Shown here: positions 36,779 through 46,153 of the stretch, piece after piece | How positions within the stretch are numbered: the first letter of the stretch is position 1 | How the letters are laid out: the number at the start of each line of letters is the position of its first letter | From: Clostridium sp. LS | GTDB taxonomy: Bacteria; Bacillota; Clostridia; Clostridiales; Clostridiaceae | Reading direction: 5' to 3' | Assembly: GCF_002760435.1 (NCBI RefSeq) | Contig: NZ_AUUU01000043.1 | Location: 1-64,000, forward strand | Length of the DNA stretch: 64,000 nt | Translations under genes and position numbers: made by a program | Notes under the pieces: generated by a model | Databases searched by the model: none | What the model was told of the DNA's origin: nothing | Seen by the model: the letters and a program-made list of their open reading frames with translations, nothing else

Positions 36779-38497
36779 CTATCCCTCCTTGCTGCTTTCT
36801 ATTTGTGTTTTATATATATCTTGGTATATCTCACAATTCTCCATAAGTTCATCATGTGTTCCATATCCAACTCTAACTCCATTATCTATAACTAAGATTT
36901 TATCCGCAAACATAGCTGTCCCACAACGTTGAGTAATTGTGATTATAGTTTGGTTTCTTTTTTTTGAATTCAAGTTCCCTCTAACTTTAGCTTCAGTTAC
37001 TGCATCTAGTGCACTAGTTGCATCATCTAATATAAGTACAGAAGAATCTTTAAGTATTCCACGAGCTATTGAAATACGCTGTTTTTGCCCACCTGAGATA
37101 TTAACTCCTGCACTTCCTAAAAGACTCTCATAACCATCATTCATATTACTAATAAAATCCGCTTGTGCCTTATTTGCAGCCTCATGTAACATCTCATTAT
37201 CAGCTTTATTATTTCCCCATCTAATATTTTCAGCAATAGACCCTGAGAAAAGCATTGGTTTTTGAGGTACAATAGCAATATTTTTGCGGACAGAGTCTAC
37301 ATTTAAACTCTTAATATTACAACCATTAATTAAAATTTCTCCACTGTCTACATCATAAAATCTCAAAAGCAGCCAAGCAATAGTTGATTTGCCACTGCCT
37401 GTCGGCCCAATTATTGCTAAACTTTGTCCACTTTTAATAGAAAATGATAAATCCTTTAGCGCGGGCACTCCACTTCCATTAGGATAAGCAAATGCCACAT
37501 TTTTAAATTCAATGTCACCATTCAATTTTATTGCTTCACCACTATTAGAAAAATCTTCATCACAATCAAGCACTTCCTTAATACGGGCAGTTGAAGCCTT
37601 TGTTCGTACAAAAGTATTAAATATATTAGTTATCATAATTAAGGATGTCAGAATTTGTGCCATGTAAATTGTAAATGCAGAAATATCTCCTGGATTTGCA
37701 ATGCTTGAAGAAAACAATATGCTTCCACTAAGAATTACAACTACTGTACCAATTCCGACTGTAAGTGTCATAAGTGGTGATATTAATGTAATAATCATTT
37801 GAGATGACACACCTTTTTCCATTAAATTTGAATTTGCATTTTCAAATTTATCACTTTCTTTATCATATGTTCCAAAAGCCTTTACTAAGCGTACACCAAT
37901 AAGATATTCCTGCACAATAGAATTTACCTTATCCATAGCTTTTTGCAATTCATAAAAACGAGGATAGCTTAACCTCATACTTAATGTAATAAGAATAGCA
38001 ACCACAAGTACAACCCCATAAATAATAAGGCTTAATCTAAAATTAAGCAAAGTTGCAAGTACTATGCTTCCAACACATGTAATAGGTGCTTTTAAAAAGA
38101 TTCTCATAATTCCATTAACAAATAGTACCACTTGTGCTGTATCATTTGTCATACGTGTAATAAGTGAACCACTTTCTATCTTATCAGCACTTACTTCTGA
38201 AAAATATACAATCTTTTGAAACAAATCATACCGTAAATCTGCCCCCATATGCTGAGATACCTTGCTAGCTAATATATTTCGAGTAACGGCGAAACATGCT
38301 CCAACGCCAGTTACTATGAGCATGAGCATTCCCCAGTAATAGACCTTTGAAAGTGCGCCTTGTTCAATTCCAGTATTAATAATATTTGACATAAGTGTAG
38401 GCCCAAGCAAATCACAAAATGCCTCAAAAGCAACACATGATACAGCTATACTGAATGGAACTTTATACTTTTTAAAGTATTTACTGTATAAATTCAT
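36779..38497 (-). CDS. ABC exporter subunit 1 (half transporter)
   Basis: 572 residues. Six-helix membrane domain (about 10-310), then an ABC domain with Walker A GPTGSGKSTIAW, signature [15 protein letters not shown] and Walker B SVLILDDATSALDAVTE. The catalytic Glu after Walker B is Asp, and the switch His is replaced (ITITQRCGT rather than IAHR), so one of the two ATP sites is degenerate, as in other heterodimeric exporters. It is the first gene of the pair. Proximity to a NarL-type two-component system suggests drug or peptide response, which is inference. Confidence 0.88.
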   Translation of the reverse strand: MNLYSKYFKKYKVPFSIAVSCVAFEAFCDLLGPTLMSNIINTGIEQGALSKVYYWGMLMLIVTGVGACFAVTRNILASKVSQHMGADLRYDLFQKIVYFSEVSADKIESGSLITRMTNDTAQVVLFVNGIMRIFLKAPITCVGSIVLATLLNFRLSLIIYGVVLVVAILITLSMRLSYPRFYELQKAMDKVNSIVQEYLIGVRLVKAFGTYDKESDKFENANSNLMEKGVSSQMIITLISPLMTLTVGIGTVVVILSGSILFSSSIANPGDISAFTIYMAQILTSLIMITNIFNTFVRTKASTARIKEVLDCDEDFSNSGEAIKLNGDIEFKNVAFAYPNGSGVPALKDLSFSIKSGQSLAIIGPTGSGKSTIAWLLLRFYDVDSGEILINGCNIKSLNVDSVRKNIAIVPQKPMLFSGSIAENIRWGNNKADNEMLHEAANKAQADFISNMNDGYESLLGSAGVNISGGQKQRISIARGILKDSSVLILDDATSALDAVTEAKVRGNLNSKKRNQTIITITQRCGTAMFADKILVIDNGVRVGYGTHDELMENCEIYQDIYKTQIESSKEG

Positions 38498-38600
38498 ATT
38501 TAATATTTCCTTTCCTTCGTTTAAAGTATAATTCTAAATCATATTATACATCTTTTTTACTATGAAAATGTACCATTGTTTATTAATTTATGCACATAAT

Positions 38601-38644
38601 AAAAACAGCTACAAGATAAAAGAATTATACTTATTGCTGTTTTT
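38601..38644 (-). terminator. Terminator of the membrane-protein/two-component operon
   Basis: AAAAACAGC pairs with GCTGTTTTT around a 26-nt loop; the minus-strand side ends in a T run. Confidence 0.6.
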
Positions 38645-38718
38645 AATAAAATTTTATGCTAATTTTGCTTTGACCATGAATCTATTTGTTTAAAGCTAGA
38701 TACTTCTTTTTTTATTTA

Positions 38719-39231
38719 TTAACTCTTGATTTTACTATGTCCATTAATCAGTCTTTCTTCAAAAAACTGTCTAACTTCCTCATGTTTTAAAAATAATATT
38801 ATACTTTTGAAAGCGAAGACTACAGCTACTCCAGCAAATAATATCCACCCAGTACTTTTGAATGATGTAAATGAGTTGCTTCCCTGAAAAAGAGCTCTGA
38901 CGATATATCTAAAGAATATCATTGCTATCCATGCAATAAGTGTTTCCTTGCCTCCACGCATATAAAGCTGATTGCCTTTATAATATACTTTTGTATAGTG
39001 AGCTTGAATCACCCCTGCTAATAGCCCAATAAGAATTATTAGAAGTAATTCAATAATCTGATTGAAAGGGATTATGAATCCGGGAAATAATTGATAGGAT
39101 TCATACGCTGCAAATATTGGGAAAATAATAAAATTAAGTATCTTCACTCTACGTTCTGATAACTGACGAAATATTGCATAAATGATTAATGTTACACTTA
39201 TAAATGTAGTAATTATCTGATTTGTGTTCAT
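38719..39231 (-). CDS. Integral membrane protein, possibly DUF1453/CcdC-like
   Basis: 170 residues with four to five hydrophobic helices (about 5-20, 28-45, 55-75, 98-115, 127-147) and a basic C terminus. The central YKGNQLYMRGGKETLIAWIAMIFFRYIVR resembles the DUF1453/CcdC-type fold, but I hold that loosely. Start at ATG 39231; the GTG further up lies in the ribosome site GGTGGAGG. It is cotranscribed with the upstream response regulator, so it may take part in the same stimulus response. Confidence 0.55.
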   Translation of the reverse strand: MNTNQIITTFISVTLIIYAIFRQLSERRVKILNFIIFPIFAAYESYQLFPGFIIPFNQIIELLLIILIGLLAGVIQAHYTKVYYKGNQLYMRGGKETLIAWIAMIFFRYIVRALFQGSNSFTSFKSTGWILFAGVAVVFAFKSIILFLKHEEVRQFFEERLINGHSKIKS

Positions 39232-39345
39232 TTTTAATTCATCCTCCACCTAAAATTCAATTTTAATTATTGGATACCTATGCGAAACATTATACAGGCG
39301 AATCAGAATCATTTCGTCTACCCTATGGATGATTTTTAAAAGAAA

Positions 39346-39369
39346 TAGGTATATCTATAGATATACCTA
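39346..39369. repeat. Perfect 24-bp palindrome between response regulator and membrane protein genes
   Basis: TAGGTATATC-TATA-GATATACCTA, 9 bp past the regulator stop. On the minus strand TTTCTTTTAAAAA follows, so it may be a partial terminator; equally it could be a regulator binding site for the downstream gene. Confidence 0.5.
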
Positions 39370-39377
39370 CATGAATT

Positions 39378-40055
39378 CTACTTCACAATACCATTACGTA
39401 TAGCAAATACTACAGCTTGAGTGCGTTCTTCAACTCCTAACTTCTGAATAATTCGGTGAACATGAGTTTTTACTGTTCCTTGTGAGATGTGCAGAATATC
39501 AGCTATTCCTGAATTACGACGTCCATAAGCTATTTGCTGCAATACATCAATCTCACGCTCAGTTAAGGGCTCATGCAGTTCAAGCTGATTGTTATAAATG
39601 CCTCCAATATCACTTTTTTCACTTGCTATGGCTTCAGCTAAAGCTTTGCTGGCAGTGGCAGTTCTATAAATCGCTTGACCTTGATGAACCCAGCGAATTC
39701 CATCTAAAAGTTCCTTAGTATTCGTATCTTTAAGCAAATAGCCAACAGCACCAGCACGAATTCCGTCAAAAACATATTCTTGAACATCAAAAGTTGTGAG
39801 CAAGACAATTTTTACATTTGGCAGCGAATTCAATATTGTACTTGTAGCTTCTATACCAGTGCGATTAGGCATTTGTATATCCATCAATACAACATCTGGC
39901 TTAGTGTTTAATACGATATTTATTACGTTTTCACCATCTGATGCTTCACCAACTACTTCCATATCAGACTGGGCATCAATAATATAACGTAGTCCTTGTA
40001 GAATTATTGGCTGATCATCAGCAAGCACTACTCTAATTTTACTATTTAAATCCAT
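39378..40055 (-). CDS. NarL/FixJ-family response regulator
   Basis: 225 residues. Receiver domain with the phospho-accepting Asp in VVLMDIQMPNRTG (near 58), Thr in VLLTTFD and Lys in GYLLKD. A LuxR-type HTH follows: LTEREIDVLQQIAYGRRNSGIADILHISQGTVKTHVHRIIQKLGV (near 165-210). It receives phosphate from the kinase encoded 47 bp upstream and binds DNA. The likely targets are the adjacent membrane protein and ABC exporter genes. Confidence 0.93.
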   Translation of the reverse strand: MDLNSKIRVVLADDQPIILQGLRYIIDAQSDMEVVGEASDGENVINIVLNTKPDVVLMDIQMPNRTGIEATSTILNSLPNVKIVLLTTFDVQEYVFDGIRAGAVGYLLKDTNTKELLDGIRWVHQGQAIYRTATASKALAEAIASEKSDIGGIYNNQLELHEPLTEREIDVLQQIAYGRRNSGIADILHISQGTVKTHVHRIIQKLGVEERTQAVVFAIRNGIVK

Positions 40056-40102
40056 TTAAGGTTTCCTCCATATGCATTAAAATTACTTTATAAATCTAAT
40101 CT

Positions 40103-41266
40103 TTATATATTCTCTATCGGGAGAATAACTTCCACACGAAGACCATGTGGTCTTTCAGGAATAATGTTACAAGTCCCACCTTGTAATTTACATCGTTCCA
40201 TAATTCCCTTAATTCCGAAACCTGGTGTTAATGGTGTATTTTCTGTGTACCGACCATTATCAGATACTATTAAGACAACCTGATCATTTGTTTCCTTTAT
40301 TCGCACCTCAACAGATATTGCATTAGAGTGACGTAAAATATTAGTCAATGATTCTTGAAGTATTCTATACAAAACAATACTAATCTCAATTGGCCATTCT
40401 GTAATCTCTGATTCCTGAATAAAACTAAATTGAATTGCTGAACGCGCTTGTGTTTGTGAAATAAGTCCTTTCAATGCTATCAAACCAAGTCCCATCTCAT
40501 CATCAGACCATTCTTTCACCGCCACGCGTACTTCAGCCATTGTCTGCCTTGATATTTTAAGCAATTGTGATACTAATTCAGATGCTTTTCCTGGATCTTG
40601 AGGAAGCATAATCTCCAGAGCTTGCAGTTGCACTATAAGTGAAGTAAGCTGATGGCCAATTCCATCGTGAATTTCACGAGCAAGCCTTGTTCTTTCCTCC
40701 AATGCTGCATATCTCATTGAATATACAGACGCTTCTTGAAGTTCAGCGTGAGCTTCCTGCAGCTCTCTATGGGCCTTGTTCAATTCACTTAAATGCAACT
40801 GACTGGTACGGTATGCCTCCTGCCTGATTCTAATACTTCGTATACCTAAATATACACCTACTAAATTAAACAATGTTCCAAATGGAAATGGAAAAGTGTA
40901 AGACATTATTAGAATAAGAACTGTAGTTAAAAATGCGAGCACAACCGATAAATTATTATAAGTCCCTGGCATAACTCCAAAAGCCCATATTAAAGGCCAT
41001 AATATTGTTGAAGCTTCGACGCCATAACAATACTGAAGAATCATTCCCATTGCAATTATAAATATAGAAATACAAATGTACGTCATACTATTCCATTTTG
41101 TTTTCTTAGACCAAATTAAAACTATTTCAAAAAATAATATCACTATACAAACAATTAAAGGCATTCCTCTAACATTCTCAAAAACTCGATGATATATAAA
41201 TATAAAAGCAATAATTGCAAAGACACTGTAAAAATGCAAGCCTAGTATCCTATCTTTAAATTTCAA
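40103..41266 (-). CDS. NarX/LiaS-type sensor histidine kinase
   Basis: 387 residues. Five to six N-terminal membrane helices (to about 150) without a large extracellular domain, a coiled coil with repeated LQEAHAELQEAS (about 160-190), then a HisKA_3 box ARLAREIHDGIGHQLTSLIVQLQ (phospho-His near 207) and a HATPase_c domain (LYRILQESLTNILRHSNA, VSDNGR, PGFGIKGIMER). It senses a membrane-associated signal, as in intramembrane-sensing kinases, and phosphorylates the regulator downstream. Confidence 0.92.
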   Translation of the reverse strand: MKFKDRILGLHFYSVFAIIAFIFIYHRVFENVRGMPLIVCIVILFFEIVLIWSKKTKWNSMTYICISIFIIAMGMILQYCYGVEASTILWPLIWAFGVMPGTYNNLSVVLAFLTTVLILIMSYTFPFPFGTLFNLVGVYLGIRSIRIRQEAYRTSQLHLSELNKAHRELQEAHAELQEASVYSMRYAALEERTRLAREIHDGIGHQLTSLIVQLQALEIMLPQDPGKASELVSQLLKISRQTMAEVRVAVKEWSDDEMGLGLIALKGLISQTQARSAIQFSFIQESEITEWPIEISIVLYRILQESLTNILRHSNAISVEVRIKETNDQVVLIVSDNGRYTENTPLTPGFGIKGIMERCKLQGGTCNIIPERPHGLRVEVILPIENI

Positions 41267-41612
41267 ATAATTTCACTTCCTACATAAAAATCACTTAACT
41301 ATGATCCTAAATTCATATGCATTAATTATATTCTAATATTTTAACAAACATAAAATACACTGTCTATCTATCTAAAGGTGTATTTCTAGTTTAAATCATC
41401 TTATGCTGAATATAAGTATAAACTTAATGCGCACTAGGTTTTATTATTATAATTTCATCAAAAATTTATAATAACTTTACTATTTTTCTCTTAATTCTCA
41501 ATTATTTCACGTATTAATAAGCCTGTTTATCTTAATAATAATGATATAACGAAACTTAATTTAGTTATTATATGTTTTGGATATTAAAATTTATTATGTC
41601 AGGAGTGATTTT

Positions 41613-41810
41613 ATGGGCAAAGAAAAAATAACAGAAGGACCAATTCCAGAAGTCTATGATACAGAAAAAATGATTGATATACATTCATATGAGGATGATC
41701 CTTCCCTTGATTCAGAAAAGATACGATACGTTAAAAGTCATGAACCGCGTTCAAAATATACTCATGGCTCAAATGATATAAATCCAAATAATATAACTTC
41801 TAGACCTTAA
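41613..41810 (+). CDS. Small hydrophilic protein, paralogue 1
   Basis: 65 residues, highly polar, no Cys, no membrane segment. It shares its start (M-G/S-KE), a Y-D-T-x-K-x-x-D-I-H-S core and a run of charged/Ser residues with the protein at 42703-42984. ATG 41613 has AGGAG 7 bp upstream; that ribosome-site region, TTATTATGT.AGGAGTGAT, is nearly identical in the two genes. I do not recognise a named family. Small acidic, disorder-prone clostridial proteins of this kind are often sporulation- or stress-linked, which is only a guess here. The stretch 41267-41510 upstream contains no gene. Confidence 0.6.
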   Translation: MGKEKITEGPIPEVYDTEKMIDIHSYEDDPSLDSEKIRYVKSHEPRSKYTHGSNDINPNNITSRP

Positions 41811-41828
41811 ATATAAATAATCTAAGTT

Positions 41829-41855
41829 CACCTCAGCGATTTCACTGCTGAGGTG
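41829..41855 (+). terminator. Terminator of small paralogue 1
   Basis: CACCTCAGC and GCTGAGGTG form a perfect 9-bp stem with a 9-nt loop, then TTCTAAAAAT. Confidence 0.7.
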
Positions 41856-41931
41856 TTCTAAAAATATCTATTGAATAATCAATAATTTTAACTCAAAATA
41901 CTCCATATTGGGTTACGGGAGAGATGATAAT

Positions 41932-42573
41932 ATGTTTAAAGATAGAGAAGATGCAGGAAAAAAACTTTCAATTGAACTTGAAAAATTTAAAAATGAAAAT
42001 CCTATTATTCTTGCTATTCCAAGAGGTGGAATCATTACGGCTTATGAGACTATTAAAAAATTTAAATTTGATTGGGATTTAATTATTCCAAGAAAAATTG
42101 GATTACCTCATAATAAAGAAATCGCTATTGGTGCCGTGGCTCTAGATGGAACTTATCTTTTAAATGAAGAATACGTAGATATGTTAAATATATCTGATGA
42201 GTATATAAAAAATGAAATATTTGAACAAACAGACGAAATTAAAAGACGATTAATAAAATATAAAGGGAATGAAGATTTTCCTCATGTAGAAAATAGAACA
42301 GTAATAATTATTGATGATGGAATTGCAACTGGCTTTACAATACAAGCTGCTATACAGTCTATAAAAAAGCATGATGCAGAAAAAATTATCTTAGCTGTGC
42401 CAGTAGCGCCCAAGGATACTATATTTAAGCTGAAGGAAATTGTAGATGAAGTTATATGCCTGCTTATACCTGATGAATTTTATGCAGTAGGTCCATATTA
42501 TAAAAATTTCGAACAAACTACTGATGAAGAAGTTTTTAAGCTAGTTGAAGAATTAAAAAATATACAATCTTAA
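41932..42573 (+). CDS. Phosphoribosyltransferase-domain protein (COG1926-like)
   Basis: 213 residues. The N-terminal FKDREDAGKKLSIELEKFKNENPIILAIPRGG and the PRPP loop RTVIIIDDGIATGFTIQAA (near 129-147) are the marks of the type I PRTase fold found in COG1926 predicted phosphoribosyltransferases. These often act outside the main purine/pyrimidine salvage set, and the substrate is unknown. Start at ATG 41932, with GGGAG 10 bp upstream. It sits between two small paralogous genes, each with its own promoter region. Confidence 0.8.
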   Translation: MFKDREDAGKKLSIELEKFKNENPIILAIPRGGIITAYETIKKFKFDWDLIIPRKIGLPHNKEIAIGAVALDGTYLLNEEYVDMLNISDEYIKNEIFEQTDEIKRRLIKYKGNEDFPHVENRTVIIIDDGIATGFTIQAAIQSIKKHDAEKIILAVPVAPKDTIFKLKEIVDEVICLLIPDEFYAVGPYYKNFEQTTDEEVFKLVEELKNIQS

Positions 42574-42702
42574 TTAGAAAATATTCCACGTATTAATAGT
42601 CCTATTTCTTCAAATAATACTGATGTAATTAAATTATGTTTTAGTTTAAAATACTGGATACTATAAACACAATTTAAACTTATTATGTTAGGAGTGATCA
42701 TT

Positions 42703-42984
42703 GTGAGCAAAGAAAGAACACCTTATACTCCAACGCCAGGAGATTACGATACAAATAAATTAACAGATATCCATTCATCAGAATCAGAACCTTCTTCTTA
42801 TGCAAGAAATTTAAGTCAGACTCCTAGTGAACTTCGTACAAAAAATAGCTACAATTCAAGTGATAGAAGCATAAAGCGAGAGAATGAATTAAATCTTACT
42901 GAAAGAATACCTACAATAATAAAATATTCTCATCCTGATATTAATAAAGATGATGATAAGTATGATTATCAAGGAGAATATTAA
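42703..42984 (+). CDS. Small hydrophilic protein, paralogue 2
   Basis: 93 residues starting at GTG 42703, 8 bp after TTAGGAG. The first 30 residues (SKERTPYTPTPGDYDTNKLTDIHS) align with paralogue 1; the rest is Ser/Asn-rich and predicted disordered, ending KYDYQGEY. An in-frame ATG at 42685 lies upstream of the ribosome site and is less likely. The upstream 120 bp (about 42583-42702) resembles that of paralogue 1, so promoter and gene were duplicated together. Confidence 0.6.
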   Translation: MSKERTPYTPTPGDYDTNKLTDIHSSESEPSSYARNLSQTPSELRTKNSYNSSDRSIKRENELNLTERIPTIIKYSHPDINKDDDKYDYQGEY

Positions 42985-43058
42985 AATTTTAAACTACATT
43001 CTTTTTTCTTGATCTTAAGATAAAAAAATTATACCTAAATATATAGCAACTCAACTAC

Positions 43059-43092
43059 ACCTCAACAATGCTTTTGATGCTATTGTTGAGGT
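43059..43092. terminator. Shared terminator of small paralogue 2 and the GH20 gene
   Basis: ACCTCAACAAT pairs perfectly with ATTGTTGAGGT over a 12-nt loop, between two convergent genes. Confidence 0.75.
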
Positions 43093-43113
43093 CCTTAAAT
43101 TTATATTTTTCAA

Positions 43114-44727
43114 TCATTCCTTTCCAGATTTCCATACACTTTTATCATGATAATAATTTATTCCTTGATTCTTCATCCTTGCTCCTTGTGTCTCAAGCCT
43201 GCTTTTAAAATCGTCCCAATTTCTAGCACTTTGTGATGTCCAGCCTATTTCAGCATAGCCTAATAATCTTGGATATATCATATAATCCATGGCTTTTGAG
43301 TCAGGAATTGTTTCTGTCCATAATGGAGCTTCTATACCTAAAAGTAATTTCTTTGGAGCATATTCAGTAGGATCCCATTTATATGCAGTTTCTACTGGAA
43401 TATATCCAGCCCAATTTAATCCATATGGTGTACTTTCATCATATTTCATATCCAAATAAGCTTTTTTTGCTATGGACATAATAATAGGCATATTTTTTTC
43501 TCTAGCTGCGTTATTTGTATCTTTCCAATTTTGTAATACTACACTTGAGCTTATTTCTGGAGATGTATCAATTGGATCCCAACCAATTGGAGTTTTTCCA
43601 TACTTCTCAACTATTTTTGCTACTCTTCCAACAAAATAATCATAATCTATCTTTTTAGTGTTAAGTGCTTCATCTCCTCCTATATGAAAATACTTTGAAG
43701 GTGATATCTCAGAAACTTCTCTAATAATATCATCAATAAATTCATATGTCTTTTCATCATGAGTCATAAAGGAACTAAATCCAACTTCTATACCTGTATA
43801 TAAAGGTTTCTTTTTACCATCTTCATTCAAAAATCCATAAGATGCCAGTGCTGCATTACTATGACCTGGCATATCAAATTCAGGAATTACTTCAATATAT
43901 CGCTCGGCTGCATATTCTACTAAATTTTTAAACTCTTCTTGAGTATAATATCCCCCAGGCCCGCCTCCAACTTGAGTACTTCCACCTATAGATGTTAAAC
44001 CTGGCCACTTCTTTATTTCTAGACGCCAACCCTGATCGTCACTTAGATGCAAATGGACCTTATTAATTTTATACTGTGCCGCATGATCGATTTGGCGTTT
44101 AACTTCATCTATAGTAAAAAAGTGTCTAGCAACATCAAGCATTAGCCCTCTATAGGCATATTCAGGTTTATCATCTATTGTAGAAACTGGAATACTCCAC
44201 TCTACATCAGTAACTACAGTTTCTTTTTCAATATCTGCCGGCAGTAATTGTCTTAATGTTTGGATTCCTCGTGAAATACCTTTTGGCCTATATGCTATAA
44301 TTTTAATATTTTTAGGACTTGTTATCATTTTATATCCTTCATCGCCTTTATCTTCTTCTGATCCTATTGTCGTTAAATAAATATTACCTGCTGGAGGATT
44401 ATCTTCTTTAATAATATTTAACGCATATCCTGTCGCTACCTTTAACTTTCCTTTTATAAATTCTGCAATTTTACTGATTTCTTCTGTTTCTTGTTCACTA
44501 TTTCCTTTCACATAAATTGAAGTATCATCATTAATTACAAATTTTCCTTCGCCCCCTTTACAACTTTGAGGCTTAGGTATAATATCATTATTACTATTTT
44601 TTGCTCCAATAGTTTGCTGTGCTTTACTCTTTCCTTTAAGATTCAATGTAGTGAAGTACATTCCTATCATTATGGTTACCACAATTAGTGATATCAACTT
44701 TAAGTATGGATTAAGTCTATTCTTCAT
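43114..44727 (-). CDS. GH20 beta-N-acetylhexosaminidase
   Basis: 537 residues. One N-terminal hydrophobic segment (about 8-30) acts as signal or membrane anchor. A GH20b domain (about 45-185) is followed by the TIM barrel: YRGLMLDVARHFFTIDEVKRQID, KVHLHLSDDQGWRLEIKKWP, VIPEFDMPGHSNAALASY, and the catalytic Asp-Glu pair in YFHIGGDEALNTK (near 349). It releases terminal GlcNAc or GalNAc from chitin oligomers, peptidoglycan fragments or glycans outside the cell. It is divergent from the sugar-binding-protein gene at 44948, across a 220-bp region with an AACCAA-type inverted repeat. Confidence 0.9.
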   Translation of the reverse strand: MKNRLNPYLKLISLIVVTIMIGMYFTTLNLKGKSKAQQTIGAKNSNNDIIPKPQSCKGGEGKFVINDDTSIYVKGNSEQETEEISKIAEFIKGKLKVATGYALNIIKEDNPPAGNIYLTTIGSEEDKGDEGYKMITSPKNIKIIAYRPKGISRGIQTLRQLLPADIEKETVVTDVEWSIPVSTIDDKPEYAYRGLMLDVARHFFTIDEVKRQIDHAAQYKINKVHLHLSDDQGWRLEIKKWPGLTSIGGSTQVGGGPGGYYTQEEFKNLVEYAAERYIEVIPEFDMPGHSNAALASYGFLNEDGKKKPLYTGIEVGFSSFMTHDEKTYEFIDDIIREVSEISPSKYFHIGGDEALNTKKIDYDYFVGRVAKIVEKYGKTPIGWDPIDTSPEISSSVVLQNWKDTNNAAREKNMPIIMSIAKKAYLDMKYDESTPYGLNWAGYIPVETAYKWDPTEYAPKKLLLGIEAPLWTETIPDSKAMDYMIYPRLLGYAEIGWTSQSARNWDDFKSRLETQGARMKNQGINYYHDKSVWKSGKE

Positions 44728-44796
44728 TAGTTCACCATCCTTATTGTGTATTTTTAAATATAAGTTTATTTGTTAAAACCTTCGTTATTATTTTTT

Positions 44797-44815
44797 AACC
44801 AAAATCAAATTGGTT
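44797..44815. promoter_or_regulatory. Inverted repeat in the GH20/sugar-binding divergent region
   Basis: AACCAA-(7)-TTGGTT, a possible operator for one or both divergent genes. No strong -35/-10 pair can be fixed for either direction. Confidence 0.35.
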
Positions 44816-44947
44816 TATACTACTGCTCACTTAAAAAATTGCGATCAAGATCTGAATTTAGTATGCATTTTTCTAACTATTAAGAGGTATAAGCTTTTTA
44901 TTAAAGTACATAATAAAATTATTAGTAAAGTAATTTGGAGGATTCAA

Positions 44948-46009
44948 ATGAAAATATTTACGAAACTTACAACTATAACTATGATTTTTATTATTGTAAT
45001 TGTAACTATAGGAAATGACTACATTAAGGCTACTGAAATAAACACAAATATTTCTCCGAGGCTTCCTGTTAGAGTAGGTTTATTTTCAAAGGATCTTTCT
45101 GATGATTATCTTATAGATTTGCGTAAAGATTTTGAAGATATTCAAAAAAATAATGAAGGAAAAGTTACATTTACTTTTTACGATGCCAAATTTAATCAGG
45201 AGACACAAAACGCTGATATAGACAAAAAACTTAGAGAAGGCCTTGATCTTTTATTAATAGATATGGTTGAAGTAAATAAAGTAGCTGAACTTGTAAACAA
45301 AATCTCAAAATATGAAATCCCAGTAATATTCTTTAATCGAGAACCTCTTACAATAGATGGAATTAAAACTTACAAAAAAGCCTTGTATGTAGGAACAGAT
45401 TCAAGGCAAGCTGGTATTCTGCAAGGGAAAATGCTAGTTGATGCGTGGAACAGTCATAAAGAATCTATCGATAAAAATAAAGACAATATATTGCAGTATA
45501 TTATGCTTGTCGGGGAAAGGTTTAATAAAACCTCCTTAGATAGATCAACATTCTCAATTTCAACTGTCCAAGAAGCCGGAATAAAGACAGAAGAACTTGC
45601 ATCAAAGATATTAAACTGGAACACCGAAAATGCTCAAAATGATGTTGGATCATTATTTTTAAAATATGGTAACAAAATAGAAGCCATAATTTCAAATGAT
45701 GATTCTATGGCAATTGGAGCTGTTCAAGCATTACAAAAATTTGGCTATAACAAGGGCGATAAAACAAAAGTAATTCCAGTTGTAGGAGTAGATGGAGTTC
45801 CCGAGGCTATAGATTTAATTTCAAAAGGCTTTATGTTAGGCACGGCAGTCCAGGATCATCGCGATATGGCCAATGCTATTTATACTATAGGAATGAATTT
45901 AGTTTATGGCAAAAATCCAGTTGAAGGTACGCCATATAATTTAGATGAAACAGGTGCAGCAGTTCGTATTCCATTTAAAGAATACATTGGACCAATGTTT
46001 AATTTATAA
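44948..46009 (+). CDS. Orphan sugar-binding protein (galactose/ribose-type periplasmic-binding family)
   Basis: 353 residues. An N-terminal membrane segment (4-25) without a lipobox Cys means it is anchored or secreted. Then a type I periplasmic-binding fold: RVGLFSKDLSDDYL, DLLLIDMVEVNKVAELVNKISKYEIPVIFFNREP, ALYVGTDSRQAGILQGKMLV, EAIISNDDSMAIGAVQALQKFGY and VVGVDGVPEAIDLI match MglB-like galactose binders. No ABC permease or ATPase is adjacent, so it may present ligand to a distant transporter or to a sensor kinase. Start at ATG 44948 (GGAGG 6 bp upstream); the frame is open 46 codons further up but without a ribosome site. Confidence 0.82.
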   Translation: MKIFTKLTTITMIFIIVIVTIGNDYIKATEINTNISPRLPVRVGLFSKDLSDDYLIDLRKDFEDIQKNNEGKVTFTFYDAKFNQETQNADIDKKLREGLDLLLIDMVEVNKVAELVNKISKYEIPVIFFNREPLTIDGIKTYKKALYVGTDSRQAGILQGKMLVDAWNSHKESIDKNKDNILQYIMLVGERFNKTSLDRSTFSISTVQEAGIKTEELASKILNWNTENAQNDVGSLFLKYGNKIEAIISNDDSMAIGAVQALQKFGYNKGDKTKVIPVVGVDGVPEAIDLISKGFMLGTAVQDHRDMANAIYTIGMNLVYGKNPVEGTPYNLDETGAAVRIPFKEYIGPMFNL

Positions 46010-46153
46010 GTATTTTGTGGCTTTTTCTTTATAAATTTAGAATCTTTCTTATATTTAAAGAAATTTAATTAATGGACGATTTTATTATGTCACTTTAAAA
46101 GAAAGCAAAGAAAAGAATTCTAATATTGTCATAATTCTGACACATAGATTTAA

